DNA of 15,640 nucleotides from Ignavibacteria bacterium (GTDB lineage: Bacteria > Bacteroidota > Ignavibacteria > Tepidaquicellales > OLB5). The notes beneath the pieces were generated by a model, which was not told the DNA's origin, did no database searches, and saw nothing but the letters and a program-made list of their open reading frames with translations. Below, one piece after another: positions 12,992 through 15,640 of this stretch. The stretch covers positions 1 to 15,640 of the forward strand of contig JAUQWT010000203.1 in the NCBI GenBank assembly GCA_030835005.1. The letters run 5' to 3'. How positions within the stretch are numbered: the first letter of the stretch is position 1; each line of letters starts with the position of its first letter. Position numbers and translations under genes: made by a program.

Positions 12992-13963
12992 GTGAGTTTC
13001 TTAAAGAAAATAATTATCGGATTTGGAGCAATAATCATTGCTGTTTTGCTCATGAATTTCGTTGTAATGCCGTGGTATGTAAGGCATGATACGCTTGTGA
13101 AAGTTCCTTCTGTTATCGGGCTTTCTTTCGAAGATGCAAAAAAGCAGCTTGATGAAGCCGGTTTGGAAGGATTGCAGGGAGATATTAGATATGATCCTTC
13201 AAAGCCGATAGGGACTGTTGTTGATCAGAATCCGCCATCAGATCTTGTTGTCAAAGACGGCAGAAGAATATACCTGATAATAAGCGGAGGAGAGCAGCTT
13301 TATGATGTTCCGAATCTTGTCGGAAGGACTCTGCGTGAAGCAAAGTTCGTACTGGGTCAGCGGAATCTTGAAGTTCAGGAAGTTGAGTATAAGGCTTCGG
13401 TACAGTATCCGGGAGGAATAGTACTTGCACAGGTTGAAAACGCGGGAAGTAAGGTCAAAAAAGGCACGAAGATCGGCGTAGTGATTTCTTCGGGTATGGA
13501 GTCCGGTGATATTAAGGTCCCTGACTTAACGGGAAAGAACATAGAAGAAGCCAAAAAACTCTTGCAGGCTAGCAAACTTTCTGTGGGTAAGATAAATTAC
13601 CAGCCTTCAGTGAATGTGCCAATTAATGCAGTTATAGACCAGTATCCGAAATTCAACACACTGGCAAAAGAAAATCAGAAGATAGATCTTTTTGTTAATC
13701 GTGAAGTGAAGAAGAAACTTGTGATTGAAGGCGAAGAAGACGGCTTGAAAGAAAAAGAAGAGAATATAGAGGAAAAAGATAATGGTGAGTTTAAAGATGA
13801 GATCAAGAAAGATCAGAAAACCAAACCGACAGATAAAGACAAAAAAGAAGACCCAAAAGTGAAACCCACAGATAAGGACAAAAAAGAAGAGAAGAAAATA
13901 ACGCCCACACCGAAAGATAAAAAGGACGGCGAAAAGAAAAATGACGGGGGAACTAAGTTCTAA
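12992..13963 (+). CDS. Membrane-anchored protein with three PASTA domains and a Lys-rich tail
   Basis: A 323-residue protein. One transmembrane helix at about 7-27 (after M-S-F-L-K-K) puts the short N-terminus inside and the rest in the periplasm. Three PASTA domains follow: about 37-99 (KVPSVIGLSFEDAKKQL), 104-168 (DVPNLVGRTLREAKFVL) and 174-236 (KVPDLTGKNIEEAKKLL), each with a D-x-x-P or Q-x-P-type second half. PASTA domains bind peptidoglycan or muropeptides in Ser/Thr kinases and penicillin-binding proteins; here neither a kinase nor a transpeptidase domain is attached. The tail (237-323) is highly charged and Lys/Glu-rich, with imperfect repeats of KPTDKDKKE, and is probably disordered. 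The start is GTG at 12992, chosen because the positively charged segment and the helix follow directly. rpe follows within 6-12 bases. A structural or sensing role at the cell wall is inferred. Confidence 0.88.
   Translation: MSFLKKIIIGFGAIIIAVLLMNFVVMPWYVRHDTLVKVPSVIGLSFEDAKKQLDEAGLEGLQGDIRYDPSKPIGTVVDQNPPSDLVVKDGRRIYLIISGGEQLYDVPNLVGRTLREAKFVLGQRNLEVQEVEYKASVQYPGGIVLAQVENAGSKVKKGTKIGVVISSGMESGDIKVPDLTGKNIEEAKKLLQASKLSVGKINYQPSVNVPINAVIDQYPKFNTLAKENQKIDLFVNREVKKKLVIEGEEDGLKEKEENIEEKDNGEFKDEIKKDQKTKPTDKDKKEDPKVKPTDKDKKEEKKITPTPKDKKDGEKKNDGGTKF
13823..13889 (+). repeat. Direct repeat coding for the Lys-rich tail of the PASTA protein
   Basis: A 28-base unit at 13823-13850 recurs at 13862-13889 with two mismatches, a period of 39 bases (13 codons). 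It encodes KPTDKDKKE twice; a third, decayed copy (TPTPKDKKD) follows. In-frame tandem duplication explains it and makes the tail length likely to vary between strains. Confidence 0.75.
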
Positions 13964-13975
13964 ACTAAATTGGGA

Positions 13976-14626
13976 ATGATCGCACCTTCAATATTATCTG
14001 CTGATTTTTCCAATATCCGTGAGGATGTAAAACTGGTTGAATCTGCCGGCGCTGATATTCTTCACCTGGATGTCATGGACGGGCACTTTGTGCCAAACAT
14101 TACATTCGGCCCGAAAATGGTAAAAGATATCAAACAGATCACTGCTCTTCCGCTAGACGTTCACCTTATGATAAGTGAACCCGAGAAGTATGTTGGTGAT
14201 TTTGCAGAAGCCGGCGCGGACTGGATCTCGGTTCATCATGAGGCTTCATTTCACTTGAACAGGCTTGTTAATCAGATAAAAGAACTTGGCTGTAAGGCAG
14301 GAGTCGTAATAAATCCGGCGACAAGCGTTGACGTACTGGATGAAATTCTGCCAGTTGTTGACTATGTACTCCTAATGTCGGTTAACCCCGGTTTTGGCGG
14401 GCAGAAATTTATCGGTTCATCTGTTGAAAAGGCAAAGAAACTGAAAGGAAAGCTTGAGAGAATAAACTCAGGCGCGCTGATAGAAATGGACGGAGGAATT
14501 GATCTTGGAAATATGAAAAAGCTGAAAGATGCAGGTGTTGATGTGTTTGTTGCGGGAAATTCAATTTTTGGTTCAGGTGACGCCGGAAAGGCAATTGCTG
14601 AAATGAAAAAGATCTTAAATTCATAA
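13976..14626 (+). CDS. rpe: Ribulose-phosphate 3-epimerase
   Basis: Cytoplasmic TIM-barrel enzyme interconverting ribulose 5-phosphate and xylulose 5-phosphate, the latter being the donor for transketolase (also encoded in this window). It has 216 residues from this start. Motifs: MIAPSILSADFSNI (1-14), metal ligands H30 and D32 (LHLDVMDGHFVPNITFGP), H63 (LDVHLMI) and D172 (IEMDGGI); D32 and D172 are the catalytic acid/base pair. MSVNPGFGGQKFI (134-146) and VAGNSIFGS (192-200) bind phosphate. ATG 13976 is chosen because homologues begin directly before IAPSILSADF; TTG 13970 (adding Met-Gly) is in frame and possible. It lies 12 bases after the PASTA gene. Confidence 0.96.
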   Translation: MIAPSILSADFSNIREDVKLVESAGADILHLDVMDGHFVPNITFGPKMVKDIKQITALPLDVHLMISEPEKYVGDFAEAGADWISVHHEASFHLNRLVNQIKELGCKAGVVINPATSVDVLDEILPVVDYVLLMSVNPGFGGQKFIGSSVEKAKKLKGKLERINSGALIEMDGGIDLGNMKKLKDAGVDVFVAGNSIFGSGDAGKAIAEMKKILNS

Positions 14627-14647
14627 TTCAATAATTAATGATATAAA

Positions 14648-15640
14648 ATGAGACCCGCCTTTACTTTCGAAGAAATACGGGAAGCTGAAAAAGCCATTAT
14701 AGAAAAAGACGGAGTACCGTCTTTAGTTTTAATGGAAAATGCCGGGCGGAATGCGTTTGATGTTATCTGCAATATGTTTCAGGACATCGATAACTATTCA
14801 GTCATTATAATTTGCGGCAAAGGCAATAATGCAGGCGATGGATTTGTGATAGCACGCCATTTTGTTATCAGTGGCATATTTTCGACGGTCGTTTGCGTTT
14901 CGGGTGAAAGTGAATTCAAGGGTGATGCCGGAGTTAATTTCGAGTTATTGAAGAAACTTGAATCAGAATTCATTTCTTTTCAGAGCTTTGAAGATTTCTT
15001 CAATGGGTTTAACATAAAAAGTTCCGGTAAAAAGAAGTACTTGCTCATTGATGCAATACTAGGAAGCGGAATCAAGGGAGAACTCTCTCCTGTATTCAAA
15101 GAAGCAATTGGGGCAATTAACATTGCAAGAACAAAGTATAAATATTCAAGAGTAGTCTCAATTGATGTTCCTTCGGGATTAATGAGCGGCAAGCAGATCA
15201 ATCCGGTTGTAAACGCTGATTGCACCATAACAATGGGTGCAGTTAAGACGGAGATGCTTTACAGCACAGGAAAAGAATCCTCCGGTGATATTACAATTGT
15301 ACCAATAGGAGTTAATTCAGATTATCTCAACAGGTATAATCTATGGAATAAGCATGATGTTGAATTTACTGATGTAAAGAAGTTTTTCCCAAAGCGAAAA
15401 AAAACATCATATAAATATTCCAATGGAAAAGTGCTGATTATCGGAGGTTCGAAAGGACTTTCCGGAGCGGTAATAATGAGCTCACTTTCAGCGCTCAAAA
15501 CCGGGGCAGGGGCTGTACTGGCTGCTTTTCCGTCATCTATTTCAAATCATTTCAGCAAAAAGCTAGCCGAGGTCATAAAGACTGAGCTTGATGAAACCAG
15601 GGAAGGTTCAATAGCTAAGGATTCACTTAGCGAAATTACA
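14648..15640 (+). CDS. nnr: Bifunctional NAD(P)HX epimerase/dehydratase, 3' end outside the window
   Basis: Metabolite-repair enzyme that restores damaged hydrated NADH and NADPH: the N-terminal YjeF-N domain epimerises NAD(P)HX, the C-terminal ribokinase-fold domain removes water using ADP or ATP. The frame is open for 331 codons to the last base of the window. Seen in order: MRPAFTFEEIREAEKAII (1-18), LVLMENAGRNAF, IICGKGNNAGDGFVIARH (the epimerase nucleotide loop, about 54-71), LIDAILGSGIKGELS, VVSIDVPSGLMSG, then the start of the dehydratase domain KVLIIGGSKGLSGAVIMSS, with GAGAV after it. The catalytic GxGD part of that domain should lie beyond the edge. It starts 21 bases after rpe, so probably the same transcript. 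The first ATG is used. Confidence 0.93.
   Translation, partial: MRPAFTFEEIREAEKAIIEKDGVPSLVLMENAGRNAFDVICNMFQDIDNYSVIIICGKGNNAGDGFVIARHFVISGIFSTVVCVSGESEFKGDAGVNFELLKKLESEFISFQSFEDFFNGFNIKSSGKKKYLLIDAILGSGIKGELSPVFKEAIGAINIARTKYKYSRVVSIDVPSGLMSGKQINPVVNADCTITMGAVKTEMLYSTGKESSGDITIVPIGVNSDYLNRYNLWNKHDVEFTDVKKFFPKRKKTSYKYSNGKVLIIGGSKGLSGAVIMSSLSALKTGAGAVLAAFPSSISNHFSKKLAEVIKTELDETREGSIAKDSLSEIT

Overview
The window looks like chromosomal DNA from a Gram-negative bacterium of the Bacteroidota/Chlorobiota superphylum, most plausibly the Ignavibacteria or a close relative. The main evidence is two small secreted proteins ending in type IX secretion (T9SS) type A sorting domains of the 'PNPFNP ... 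GIYFYKL' kind. Supporting signs are two Bacteroidota-type -7 boxes (TAnnTTTG), many genes without a Shine-Dalgarno sequence, a split transketolase and a stand-alone PASTA protein. This placement is inferred from protein character; no marker-gene comparison was run.

Layout. Positions 1-8344 are a tightly packed plus-strand block: the 3' part of an unrecognised protein gene, then the classic translation cluster thrS-infC-rpmI-rplT-pheS, then a divergent plsY, then the two halves of a split transketolase separated by a small PrcB-like lipoprotein gene. After a 147-base gap comes a monocistronic-looking HtrA/DegQ-type periplasmic protease (8492-9652). A 304-base convergent gap (9653-9956) follows, filled with at least six hairpins in three related pairs, two of which look like intrinsic terminators on opposite strands. 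From 12624 back to 9957 the genes are on the minus strand: a GuaD-like deaminase, a T9SS cargo protein, an orphan nuoI (complex I iron-sulfur subunit), and a second T9SS cargo gene whose start overlaps the nuoI stop by 4 bases. A 367-base divergent gap (12625-12991) contains several palindromes and a roughly 110-base stretch bounded by 15-16-base inverted repeats. The plus strand resumes with a membrane-anchored three-PASTA protein, rpe, and the first 331 codons of a bifunctional NAD(P)HX repair gene (nnr) cut by the window end.

How the genes fit together. The first block serves translation (two aminoacyl-tRNA synthetases, IF-3, L35, L20), membrane phospholipid synthesis (PlsY) and the non-oxidative pentose phosphate pathway (transketolase; Rpe at the other end supplies its xylulose-5-phosphate substrate). 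HtrA, the PASTA protein, the lipoprotein and the T9SS cargo act in or beyond the cell envelope.

Most of the window is housekeeping. I see no defence island, phage, transposase gene, CRISPR array, rRNA or tRNA. The points most worth a second look are infC, which can only start at a non-canonical codon (ATC with a strong Shine-Dalgarno); the lipoprotein gene between the transketolase halves; the paired-hairpin convergent gap; and nuoI embedded between T9SS cargo genes.
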